A DNA stretch of 64,000 nucleotides from Caproicibacterium argilliputei (lineage in GTDB: Bacteria > Bacillota > Clostridia > Oscillospirales > Acutalibacteraceae), in NCBI RefSeq assembly GCF_029211325.2, contig NZ_CP135996.1, forward strand, positions 2,418,001 to 2,482,000. Direction: 5' to 3'. The position numbers were made by a program, and so were the translations under genes. How positions within the stretch are numbered: position 1 is the first letter of the stretch; every line of letters starts with the position of its first letter. The notes under the pieces were generated by a model. The model was not told the DNA's origin, did not search any database, and saw only the letters and a list, made by a program, of their open reading frames with translations. Below are positions 18,599 to 26,609 of the stretch, one piece after another.

Positions 18599-19530
18599 AA
18601 GACAACCGCTCCCTTCATAACGTGATCTATGATTTCACTTTTATCGCTTTCTGCATCCATGAAGGGAAGAATATATATATAAAAAGAATGCATATCAAGG
18701 CCGTTGCTTTTGATTTTGTTGGCGATGTATCCGGCGTGACGTTGAATATCCTCCACCATTTTCTTCGTAACAAGCTCTTCATATTCGATTTCTGGGTGTT
18801 CTTCCGCTTTGACGCCGATGGAATAACCGAGAAAAACGCCATATGCTGTATTGTACCGACTCTGTGCATTTGGTGTAGGAATGATAGTATCTTTTAGGAA
18901 AGCAATCTCATTATCATCAAACAAACGGTCGAGTACTGTTTTCTCTACCATCTGAATTTCACGGGATGTGTGTTTTTTAATGCGAAGTATGGCGTCAAAG
19001 GCATTATCCACAGCATCTTGGATTTCACCGACAATATTGGATGCTCCGAAGACCATTTGACTGAACTGTGTACCATTTGTATCGGTATTGGAAAACAGGT
19101 GAATGCTCTCGCACACGCTTTTATATTGTGAAAGGTCGGTGGAGAGTTCCACTCGGCTCATCAGCTTTGGAGCAGACAACTTGCCTTCTAAAAAAGCATA
19201 AATCATCATCTCGCCAAGTTCATTCCCCATCCCTTTCTCATTAGTTGCGCCGTTTTCCCGCATAGTTTGAATGGCACGCTCAATGGCGGCATCCAAGTCA
19301 TCGTTCTTGCGAAACTGTTCAAGCATCGCCCGTGAAAAAACATACCGACTGAGATTCCGATAGAGCCACTTTTCTAAATCATCGTGATAGAACTTTCCAT
19401 CACGCACAAGAAGGTGAAAAAGACGCAGTTGACCCGGCTTACTCAAACCGAGATCTTCTGTGCATAGAACCTCTGCAAAAATTCTATCCATATCCTTATC
19501 TTTAAGCGTTTTTGAAAAAGCTACGTCCAT
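18595..19530 (-). CDS. hamA: HamA-like (DUF1837) effector with apparently altered nuclease motif
   Basis: 311 residues; a GGAGG site lies 6 bases before the ATG. The middle (about 98-180) shows the DUF1837/HamA layout: GNELGEMMIYAFLEGKL, then CESIHLFS, then MVFGASNIVGEIQDAVDNAF. In HamA nucleases the last segment normally carries an E-x-K (GESK-like), preceded by an acidic residue in the D-G-x-H segment. Here the corresponding residues read A163-S164-N165. Both changes are one base from Glu and Lys codons. The neighbour HamB helicase supports the family call. Whether the protein is nuclease-dead or belongs to a subgroup with a different motif cannot be settled here. Confidence 0.72.
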   Translation of the reverse strand: MDVAFSKTLKDKDMDRIFAEVLCTEDLGLSKPGQLRLFHLLVRDGKFYHDDLEKWLYRNLSRYVFSRAMLEQFRKNDDLDAAIERAIQTMRENGATNEKGMGNELGEMMIYAFLEGKLSAPKLMSRVELSTDLSQYKSVCESIHLFSNTDTNGTQFSQMVFGASNIVGEIQDAVDNAFDAILRIKKHTSREIQMVEKTVLDRLFDDNEIAFLKDTIIPTPNAQSRYNTAYGVFLGYSIGVKAEEHPEIEYEELVTKKMVEDIQRHAGYIANKIKSNGLDMHSFYIYILPFMDAESDKSEIIDHVMKGAVVL

Positions 19531-19614
19531 TTCCTACCTCCGAGTTACATATTCCTCATCTTTCTTTTTTTCTATATTGCTACTGTATATTGCACAAGTC
19601 GTGTGACATATGCC

Positions 19615-22600
19615 TCAATACGACTGCCCCATGTCGTTGTTATCCGTCCACAGCTCGCACTGAAGCATTACCGTGGCAACAGCATCATCCATGCCATCCG
19701 GCGGGTATTTATGCTTCTTTAGAAGCCGCTTAATCATCATACGCATCTTGGCACGTGCTGAATCACGCTTCTGCCAATCGATGGAGCTATTCTTACGAAG
19801 CGCCTCCGTGAGTTCTTTTGTAATAGAAATCAGTTCATCATTTTCATAGAAGTCCTTAATCGCCTGCGGCTTGGTAAGTGCATCATAGAAGGCCAACTCA
19901 TCTTTAGAGAGGCCAAGCTCATCTCCGGCATCATGTGCCTCTCGGATTTGCTGTGCCATTTTCAGGAGTTCTTCGATGACTTCCTCATTGGTAAGCATTC
20001 CGTTCAAATACCGGTTCATGACACCCTGAATAATTTCACTGAACTTTTCGGATTTGACTACATTTGTTCGTCTGTAGATCTGCACCTGCTCATCAATCAG
20101 CTTTTTCAAAAGTTCAACAGCAAGGTTCTTCTCCTTCATCTTTGAGATTTCTTCAAGGAATTTAGGATCGAACAGGGAGAATTCCTCTTTAACATCTGAG
20201 AACAAATTGATAACGCCATCACTTTTGATGCTGGACTTCAACAGCTCATTGATACGTGCATTCATTTCCGGCAGGGATATTTTCTTCCCCTCGCCCTGAT
20301 TCATTAATCGCATAACAAGCACACGGACAGACTCAAAGAATGCGGCTTCCACTCTCAAATTACGCTCTACCAGTGAAGAGCAGAGAGACAAGGCCTGACG
20401 TAGCAACAGCGCCTCTTTAATAAAGTCCTCACGTTCTCTTTCTTTATCGGCACCTACGATAAAGTTGACTGCCCCAGTGATAGCCTTCGAGCGCTCAAGA
20501 TCGGTGCCATTCGTAAACTTGGAATAATCATATCCGTGGAATAGATCACGGCAAATGGACAGCTTCTCAAGGAACTTCGGATATGCCACTTTGGCAATAT
20601 CGGTATCACCGTAGTTCTTCTTATCACGAGCTGTATAGTCATTCATAGCCTGCTTCAATGCCGCCGCAATGCCAACATAGTCAACGATCAAGCCGCCCTC
20701 TTTATCCTGAAAGACACGATTGACACGGGCAATGGCCTGCATCAGATTATAACCCTGCATCGGCTTATAAACATACATCGTCGCAAGAGAAGGAACATCA
20801 AATCCGGTCAGCCACATATCAACAACAATGGCGAGCTTCATTTCACTATCATTGTCTTTGAAGTCCTTGGCGAGCTCATCTCTGTGACGCTTATTTCCAA
20901 TAACAGCACGCCACTCTTCAGGATCTTTATTGCTCTCGGTCATTACGACCTTAACCTTTTCCGTCCATCCCGGACGCAACTCAAGAATACGCTTGTAAAT
21001 CTTCATTGCAATAGCACGGGAATAGGCAACAATCATCGCTTTACCTGTCAGCAGATCCTCACGATAGTTTTCATAATGATCAATAATGTCACTGACCAGA
21101 GAATCTATCGTAGCGTCGTTTCCAAGGACAGCCTCCATCTGACCGAGCTCTTTCTTACTTTTCTCAATCACTTCAGGATCAGCATTATTTGCCATAATGT
21201 CGTATTCCTGATCAATCAGGTGAAGCGTAGCCTCATCAAATTTTAACTTAATAACACGGCTCTCATAATAAACCGGCCTCGTAGCACCGTCCTCTACAGC
21301 CTGTGTCATATCATAAATATCGATGTAGTCGCCGAAAACCTCTCGGGTATTTCTGTCCTTGGCAGAAATAGGTGTCCCGGTAAATCCAATGTAAGTAGCA
21401 TTCGGAAGGCTGTCACGAATGATACGTGCAGTTCCAACCTTTATCTCGCCAGTCTTGGCATCGACTTTTTCCTTCAAACCGTACTGACTACGATGTGCCT
21501 CATCAGCCATAACGACGATGTTTCGGCGCTCTGAAAGCGGCTCTGATGACTCCTCAAATTTTTGCATCGTCGTAAAGATGATGCCGTTTGCCTGCCTGCC
21601 GTCCAGCCAGTCCTTCAATCCGATATCATTCTTACCGGAAGTCTCAGTCAGTTTCCTACAGGTAGCATGTATCGGTTCCTGACGCAGAAAATCCTTACAC
21701 TTTGCAAATTGGCCATAGAGCTGATCATCAAGATCGTTACGGTCTGTAATTACAACGATTGTAGGGCTATCCAACGCTTCTTGCAAGAGATGCGCATAAA
21801 AGACCATAGACAGAGATTTTCCGCTTCCCTGCGTATGCCAGAATACACCACCTTTGCCATCGGTAACAGTAGCGTGTTTTGTAGATTCGACTGCTTTCCG
21901 GACGGCAAAATACTGATGATAGCCAGCAAGAATCTTAAACTTCTTCAGTCCCTCATTAGAGAAGCAAATGAAGTTCTTGATAATGTCCAGCAGGCGCCCC
22001 CTTTCAAACATTCCCTCAAAGAAAGTATCAAACTGGGCATATTGCGTATTTTCATAACTGCCGTCTTTCGTTTTCCATTCCATGAAGCGGTCTTCGCCAG
22101 AAGTGATGGTTCCGGCCTTGCTGGTCAAATGATCGCTAATGACACAGATACAGTTATAAATAAACATCGATGGTATTTCCTGTATGTAGTTTCTGATCTG
22201 CAGGTATCCTTTGGAAGCATCGGTCTCCTCACGGGATGGCGACTTCAGCTCAATAAGTACAACCGGCAATCCATTTAAGAACAAGAGTACATCCGGACGC
22301 TTATTGCTGTTTTCAATAAAAGTCCACTGGTTTGCCACGACAAAGGAGTTATTCTCAGGATTTTTATAGTCGACAATATAGACAAGGCCGGAGCGTTCTT
22401 CACCTTTAATGAAATAGCGCACTTCAATGCCGTGCTGAATGTAATCCATAAAGACAGCATTTTTCTGAACCAGTTCGGCGTTTTCAAAGTTTTTCAGTTT
22501 GAACAGCGCATCCATGATGGCATCCTCCGGCATAGTAGGATTAAGCCGGCGCAGAGAGTCCTCCAGTTCGATCTCATAAAGAGGACTGTAGAAATCCCTA

Positions 22601-22695
22601 TCGACATTGGGTCCGTAAACATAACGGTATCCCATGCTCTGGAATAGTTCTATGATGGAGTTCTCATAGTCCGCTTCCGTATAAAATCCTGACAT
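19615..22695 (-). CDS. hsdR: Type I restriction enzyme, R subunit (HsdR)
   Basis: 1026 residues from the ATG at 22695, with an AAAGGAG site 8 bases upstream; the in-frame GTG nine bases earlier overlaps that site. The N-terminal nuclease shows VVLIELKSP (E-x-K, about 145-150). The translocase has TQGSGKSLS (Walker A, about 284-291), ADEAHRSQYG (motif II, about 395), GFTGTPIS (motif III) and QAIARVNRVF (motif VI). A C-terminal helical domain would contact the methylase. HsdR moves and cleaves DNA lacking the methylation set by HsdM/HsdS. It sits downstream of both hsdS genes and 84 bases before hamA in the same direction. Confidence 0.95.
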   Translation of the reverse strand: MSGFYTEADYENSIIELFQSMGYRYVYGPNVDRDFYSPLYEIELEDSLRRLNPTMPEDAIMDALFKLKNFENAELVQKNAVFMDYIQHGIEVRYFIKGEERSGLVYIVDYKNPENNSFVVANQWTFIENSNKRPDVLLFLNGLPVVLIELKSPSREETDASKGYLQIRNYIQEIPSMFIYNCICVISDHLTSKAGTITSGEDRFMEWKTKDGSYENTQYAQFDTFFEGMFERGRLLDIIKNFICFSNEGLKKFKILAGYHQYFAVRKAVESTKHATVTDGKGGVFWHTQGSGKSLSMVFYAHLLQEALDSPTIVVITDRNDLDDQLYGQFAKCKDFLRQEPIHATCRKLTETSGKNDIGLKDWLDGRQANGIIFTTMQKFEESSEPLSERRNIVVMADEAHRSQYGLKEKVDAKTGEIKVGTARIIRDSLPNATYIGFTGTPISAKDRNTREVFGDYIDIYDMTQAVEDGATRPVYYESRVIKLKFDEATLHLIDQEYDIMANNADPEVIEKSKKELGQMEAVLGNDATIDSLVSDIIDHYENYREDLLTGKAMIVAYSRAIAMKIYKRILELRPGWTEKVKVVMTESNKDPEEWRAVIGNKRHRDELAKDFKDNDSEMKLAIVVDMWLTGFDVPSLATMYVYKPMQGYNLMQAIARVNRVFQDKEGGLIVDYVGIAAALKQAMNDYTARDKKNYGDTDIAKVAYPKFLEKLSICRDLFHGYDYSKFTNGTDLERSKAITGAVNFIVGADKEREREDFIKEALLLRQALSLCSSLVERNLRVEAAFFESVRVLVMRLMNQGEGKKISLPEMNARINELLKSSIKSDGVINLFSDVKEEFSLFDPKFLEEISKMKEKNLAVELLKKLIDEQVQIYRRTNVVKSEKFSEIIQGVMNRYLNGMLTNEEVIEELLKMAQQIREAHDAGDELGLSKDELAFYDALTKPQAIKDFYENDELISITKELTEALRKNSSIDWQKRDSARAKMRMMIKRLLKKHKYPPDGMDDAVATVMLQCELWTDNNDMGQSY

Positions 22696-22777
22696 TGCAT
22701 TCACTCCTTTGCGTTCTTTCTATTATGATACCCTCTGTATAGGGCGTTCCCTCATTAAGTTGGTGTTACTCCGGTTC

Positions 22778-22791
22778 AAACGATAATTTAG
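22778..22791 (+). repeat. Recombination-site candidate after hsdS (distal copy)
   Basis: AAACGATAATTTAG lies just past the stop codon of the distal hsdS, outside any coding sequence. AAACGATAATTTA is present inverted inside that gene at 23426-23439 and direct after the proximal hsdS. Confidence 0.6.
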
Positions 22792-22795
22792 CGGC

Positions 22796-23965
22796 TTAGA
22801 TGTCGAGGGCGGAGACATCCAGCTCGCCGGACATAAGGCGTGGCAAAAGGATGTCGCGAACGGCGGCAAGCCTATCATTTTCTGCACGAAGGTTCCGAAT
22901 CTGAGCGAAAATTGGCTGTATGACGGAATCGAATGAGCCCAGTGCTTCCCTCGACGGGACAATGACAGACACCTTATTCAGATTGGCCTGACTAATCTTC
23001 GGCTGAACTGCTCCAGTAACAATGGACTGGACGCTCGTCAGGCTAAATAGCAAATAAAGTGTCTCGACAGAGAAGCCGTTTTTGCCAGTGATGATATGTG
23101 CATGATTATTTACCCAGAATTTTCCTTCTACATACTGTAGTATCGGAAAACCATTGCTATCGACAACTGTGCCATCCTCGCCAAGAAGCAGATAGATTCC
23201 GTCAAACAGATATCTATCCACATAATCCATTATGGATGTGGCTCCATAGTAGGGATAGATTTTATCAAGATTAGCACGTTCACGGCTTGAAAGCGGTATG
23301 CGCTTAGAATCATGTAATTCGATGATTTCTGAAACAGTACCGATATGCCAGTTTTCAGGCAGTACGCCATCACAGGACCGCATATCTATAAAGCGATCCT
23401 TATAAAGTGCCCGTGCTTGCTGAAGTAAATTATCGTTTACCTCTGTATTCTGTGTTATTTTCCTGTCCAGACTACCAAGAATTTCTGCAATCTTTTTTTG
23501 CGTAGCAAGTTCAGGAATTTCTATTTCCAAGTTTTCTATATCAGAAGGCTTGATAGACGGGTACGCTGATGTGCTTTGTTCTGCGATAGCATGAAGTGCC
23601 TCAACAAGAGTCGGCTGCGTCAGTAGATAATAAAGAAAGTCGGCATCAAGCGTATCAACATCCACATCAATCACAGTGAACCCAGTCGAAACGAGAAAAT
23701 TCTCCGGCTGCATTTTAATGATTCCAAAATGGCGTTGATTCGGGCGCACCGTGGAATAAACGATGCTGTTCTTTTTGACTTTTCTTCTCGCTCTGCTGGG
23801 GAGCTTATCGTTCGCCACATCTATGTATTGAATGGAATCAATTCTGTTATCGGTGATGTTTCCCGTGTCCAAATAATTAAAAAACTTCCATTCATCTTTC
23901 GGGGAGTAGGAGCCTGCATTGGTAACGCAGGCATCGCCTAATCTGATTTTTCTCCATGCTTCCAT
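22796..23965 (-). CDS. hsdS: Type I specificity subunit (HsdS), recombinase-proximal copy
   Basis: 389 residues with two target-recognition domains. TRD1 is about 1-150, a central conserved region has KKIAEILGSLDRKITQNTEVNDNL (about 155-180), TRD2 is about 195-345, and the distal conserved helix includes RDILLPRLMSGELDVS. It would set the DNA sequence methylated by HsdM and cut by HsdR. The codons for NDNL contain a 14-base sequence repeated in inverted form just after the stop codon. The gene starts 12 bases after the tyrosine-recombinase gene. It looks intact, so it may be expressed or act as a donor of recognition domains. Confidence 0.93.
   Translation of the reverse strand: MEAWRKIRLGDACVTNAGSYSPKDEWKFFNYLDTGNITDNRIDSIQYIDVANDKLPSRARRKVKKNSIVYSTVRPNQRHFGIIKMQPENFLVSTGFTVIDVDVDTLDADFLYYLLTQPTLVEALHAIAEQSTSAYPSIKPSDIENLEIEIPELATQKKIAEILGSLDRKITQNTEVNDNLLQQARALYKDRFIDMRSCDGVLPENWHIGTVSEIIELHDSKRIPLSSRERANLDKIYPYYGATSIMDYVDRYLFDGIYLLLGEDGTVVDSNGFPILQYVEGKFWVNNHAHIITGKNGFSVETLYLLFSLTSVQSIVTGAVQPKISQANLNKVSVIVPSREALGSFDSVIQPIFAQIRNLRAENDRLAAVRDILLPRLMSGELDVSALDI
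23426..23439 (-). repeat. Recombination-site candidate inside the distal hsdS
   Basis: On the coding strand TAAACGATAATTTA spans the VNDNL codons of the central conserved region. It is inverted relative to the copies that follow the stop codons of both hsdS genes. Confidence 0.6.
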
Positions 23966-23977
23966 TATGCCACCGCC

Positions 23978-24964
23978 CTAACCTATATATTTTCTGTGAG
24001 CAATCTTTACGTTACTCTGTTTGACCATTGCATACTGCAAGGTCGTATCTATTCTTTGATGCCCCAGGAGCCGTTGCAACTGCTCAATAGGCATTCCCTT
24101 ATCTATTGCCATAGTCGCAAGTGTACGCCTGAACTTATGCGGATGCACTTTTGGTATATTCAGCCGCTTTCCCATTTCTCGGAGCCGGTGTTCAATGCCA
24201 CCGATTTTTATCCGCTCGTGCGGAGCCCGTAAAGTTACGAACAATGCGGGATTGTCATCTATTCGGCTATCGATGTATTCCTGTAGATGCAGCTTTGCTC
24301 TGGCATCAAAATAAACGATCCGTTCTTTATCGCCCTTACCGAAAACCACGCACTCTCGCTCATTGAAATTGATGTCAGCCTTATTCAGCAGAACCATTTC
24401 ACCGACACGCATTCCCGTTGAAGCCAATATATCGATCATTGCCAAATCTCGTAGTTCTTCACAATTGTCACGCATCCGTTCTAATTCCTCATCAGAATAG
24501 GTCTCCTTAATGCTTCTGGACGTTTTTACCTTGTGGATGCGGCGTACTGGGCTCTTAATGATATAATCTTCATCCTCCAGCCATGAAAAGAAACTGGATA
24601 GAATTCGACGGATATTGTCAATCGTAACGCGGCTCGACTGATTCCTTTTCTGATATTTGGTAAGGTAAGTCCGCAAATCTTCCGTAAGGATATGCCGTAC
24701 ATTTTTGCCAAGAAACGAAACTGTCGCATCAATCGTGGTCTGGTAATACTTCAGCGTTTTATCAGAACAGCCTTCGATTCGTTTAGCGGCTATAAACATT
24801 GCTATAAGAGCATTGCTATCGTCCTCCTCCGGTTTAACCTCTGCACCGGTCACTTCATAGTGACAGAGCGTCTGCTCCATCGCTTGCCTAAGCTGTTTCA
24901 GCTGGGCATTGTCGAGATATGGCAGCATCTGCTGCATTACCTCTGTCATCAGTTCCTGTTTCAT
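23978..24964 (-). CDS. Tyrosine recombinase, probable hsdS DNA invertase
   Basis: 328 residues, AGAAGGAG site before the ATG. An N-terminal SAM-like core-binding domain (about 50-155) precedes the catalytic domain: STGMRVGEM with the first Arg, HKFRRTLAT (H-x-x-R), LLGHQRIDTTLQY with the second His and the Tyr nucleophile. Length and position between two hsdS genes match the tyrosine-type invertases that shuffle type I specificity genes. It lies in the same direction as its neighbours, 12 bases before the distal hsdS. An ordinary prophage integrase is less likely because no phage genes adjoin it and short inverted repeats lie in both hsdS genes. Confidence 0.9.
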   Translation of the reverse strand: MKQELMTEVMQQMLPYLDNAQLKQLRQAMEQTLCHYEVTGAEVKPEEDDSNALIAMFIAAKRIEGCSDKTLKYYQTTIDATVSFLGKNVRHILTEDLRTYLTKYQKRNQSSRVTIDNIRRILSSFFSWLEDEDYIIKSPVRRIHKVKTSRSIKETYSDEELERMRDNCEELRDLAMIDILASTGMRVGEMVLLNKADINFNERECVVFGKGDKERIVYFDARAKLHLQEYIDSRIDDNPALFVTLRAPHERIKIGGIEHRLREMGKRLNIPKVHPHKFRRTLATMAIDKGMPIEQLQRLLGHQRIDTTLQYAMVKQSNVKIAHRKYIG

Positions 24965-25060
24965 GTCGTTTCTCCTTCTAAAAAGTATTTCCAGAGAACG
25001 ACATCAACGGCAGTTCCATTGGTTTATCACTCTCGCCGTTGGTAAGAGTTTATTTGATAT

Positions 25061-25408
25061 TTATTGAATCCACTGAATAATACTTGGGATTAGCCCTATT
25101 AACGCACCAACAATCGCACTAACTATTGCTATTTGCCACTCTCTATGTGTTAATTTGCGATTTTGCTTTTCATGCTTCTTTTTTAATTCAAAATATGATT
25201 TACCTTTCTGCGTAAGTCCTGTTAGAATATACACGGGTTCCACATCCGATAGAGTTCTCGCATCTATACCTGAAATGTACCCCTTCAGTACTAAGTGTTC
25301 TGCAGCTATTCCTCGTAAATTCACATCCAACTTGACGTCCAGCTGTAGGATTTTTTGAAGCAATTTTTCCGACTCTTCATCTAAATATTCAAAGGTTTCC
25401 TCAATCAT
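25061..25408 (-). CDS. Small winged-helix-like protein with C-terminal membrane helix
   Basis: 115 residues, AAAGGA site 8 bases before the ATG. Residues 1-75 look like a compact helix-turn-helix/winged fold (RGIAAEHLVLKGYISGI, then LTGLTQKGKSYFEL, as in YjcQ/DUF2513-type proteins). A basic stretch, KKKHEKQNRKLTHRE, leads to a single hydrophobic helix (IAIVSAIVGALIGLIPSII) at the C-terminus. It sits between the proximal hsdS and the recombinase gene in the same direction. No function is recognised. A membrane-tethered regulator or an accessory defence factor are both possible. Confidence 0.7.
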   Translation of the reverse strand: MIEETFEYLDEESEKLLQKILQLDVKLDVNLRGIAAEHLVLKGYISGIDARTLSDVEPVYILTGLTQKGKSYFELKKKHEKQNRKLTHREWQIAIVSAIVGALIGLIPSIIQWIQ

Positions 25409-25432
25409 AAATTAATCCTTTCTCATTGCAAC

Positions 25433-25447
25433 TAAACGATAATTTAG
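25433..25447 (+). repeat. Recombination-site candidate after hsdS (proximal copy)
   Basis: TAAACGATAATTTAG follows the stop codon of the proximal hsdS. It is a perfect 15-base inverted match to 26114-26128 inside the same gene, and it extends to a 23-base direct match (25434-25456 with 22778-22800) at the end of the other hsdS. Confidence 0.65.
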
Positions 25448-25451
25448 CGGC

Positions 25452-26609
25452 TTAGAAGTTGAAGTTGGAGACATCCAGTTCACCAGACATCAGGCGAGGC
25501 AACAAGGAATCACGGGTTTTTGCCAACGATTGACTTTCAATGGTGTTTGATGCGATGAGATCATACATCGGTGTAACAATATGGCAAAAGTCAGAAATGA
25601 CTTCATCAGGTGGCAGCAGCACAGGAAAATCAAGTGTTGTTTTAGGCATAGCACGCTGCCGACTGTTCGTTGAACCAGTCGTATGTGAGCAAAGATGATT
25701 AGAAAACGGAACGCTATCAAGTATTGAATATATGAAGTCGCGCTGTCCCTCTTTCTTTGCTTCATAAATAATGAACTCTGTGGAACAAACGGGGTGTGCA
25801 GATAGGCACATGGGTCTCCATATACGCTTGGTATCAGGGTTCAATTTAGAGATCATCACAGATTCTGGCGTTAGGATATACTTATTGCTCTTGATCCCAG
25901 ACGCGATCTCAAATACCGGATAGTGCTTCTCATCAAAAGCAGGAATGCTGTAGTGCTCGACCACAGTATCTGGATTTTTTGAAGGTGACCAGCTTTCTGT
26001 CTTGAGAGAGGCAATATTGCCAAGTGTTGTATTTTGCCAATCAGATGGCGTGATGCCTCCAAATGGTTCGTAATCAATGAACCATGACTGAAAAATAAGC
26101 TGTGCCTGCTCCTCTAAATTATCGTTTATTTCTGTATTAAGCTTTATCTTTTTGTCAAGTGCTTCCAATATTCCTGCAATTTTCTCTTGCTTCTCATACG
26201 TAAACTTAGGCACTGGATATTTCATGATTGCTACCTTGTCACCACGAGGCATCTTAGTACCCTTTGAGGTGGCCATTGAATAACCAAAAAATTTGTCATC
26301 AGCAAGGATATAATAAAGAAACCTCTTGCTTACTCCATCCTTGGCTCTAAATACAAGAACATCATTAGAGCATCCTCCGCCAAACTCTGCAAACCATATC
26401 TTTTTGAAATACGGTCTAATGTTTGAAACTAATACATCTCCAGTAATAAAAGTTTGCGTTTGTACTACAGTTGGAAGTGAAGAGGCCTTCGTGATTCCAC
26501 CTTTATTGGGTATCATATTTTCCGTGGAGATATAAGTGCTATTATCCAACACAGCAACATCAATTTTACCCTTGGCGTAAACACATATATTGGAAAGATT
26601 ATATTTCAT
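25452..26609 (-). CDS. hsdS: Type I specificity subunit (HsdS), hsdM-coupled copy
   Basis: 385 residues. The start overlaps the hsdM stop by 11 bases, so this copy should be co-translated with the methylase and be the active one. It has TRD1 (1-140), a central conserved region with EKIAGILEALDKKIKLNTE and INDNL (about 145-170), TRD2 (about 185-340) and a distal region with RDSLLPRLMSGELDVS. The two recognition domains share little with the other hsdS, while the conserved helices match. A 15-base sequence in the centre is repeated inverted just after the stop. Confidence 0.94.
   Translation of the reverse strand: MKYNLSNICVYAKGKIDVAVLDNSTYISTENMIPNKGGITKASSLPTVVQTQTFITGDVLVSNIRPYFKKIWFAEFGGGCSNDVLVFRAKDGVSKRFLYYILADDKFFGYSMATSKGTKMPRGDKVAIMKYPVPKFTYEKQEKIAGILEALDKKIKLNTEINDNLEEQAQLIFQSWFIDYEPFGGITPSDWQNTTLGNIASLKTESWSPSKNPDTVVEHYSIPAFDEKHYPVFEIASGIKSNKYILTPESVMISKLNPDTKRIWRPMCLSAHPVCSTEFIIYEAKKEGQRDFIYSILDSVPFSNHLCSHTTGSTNSRQRAMPKTTLDFPVLLPPDEVISDFCHIVTPMYDLIASNTIESQSLAKTRDSLLPRLMSGELDVSNFNF
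26114..26128 (-). repeat. Recombination-site candidate inside the proximal hsdS
   Basis: On the coding strand TAAACGATAATTTAG spans the INDNL codons of the central conserved region. It is a perfect inverted match to 25433-25447 beyond the stop codon, so the pair flanks the second target-recognition domain. Confidence 0.65.

Noticed and set aside
23978..24964. Tyrosine recombinase as the integrase of the prophage
   Set aside because: It lies inside the restriction locus, about 5 kb from the first phage gene and in the opposite direction. The prophage has its own serine recombinase.
24965..25060. CAACGGC/GCCGTTG inverted repeat upstream of the invertase gene as another inversion site
   Set aside because: Only 7 bp with no further copies noticed in the locus, so it is too weak to support a recombination role.
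22778..26128. The 14-bp hsdS repeats as mere codon conservation of the NDNL motif
   Set aside because: Two of the four copies lie after stop codons in noncoding DNA and in inverted orientation, which protein conservation does not explain.
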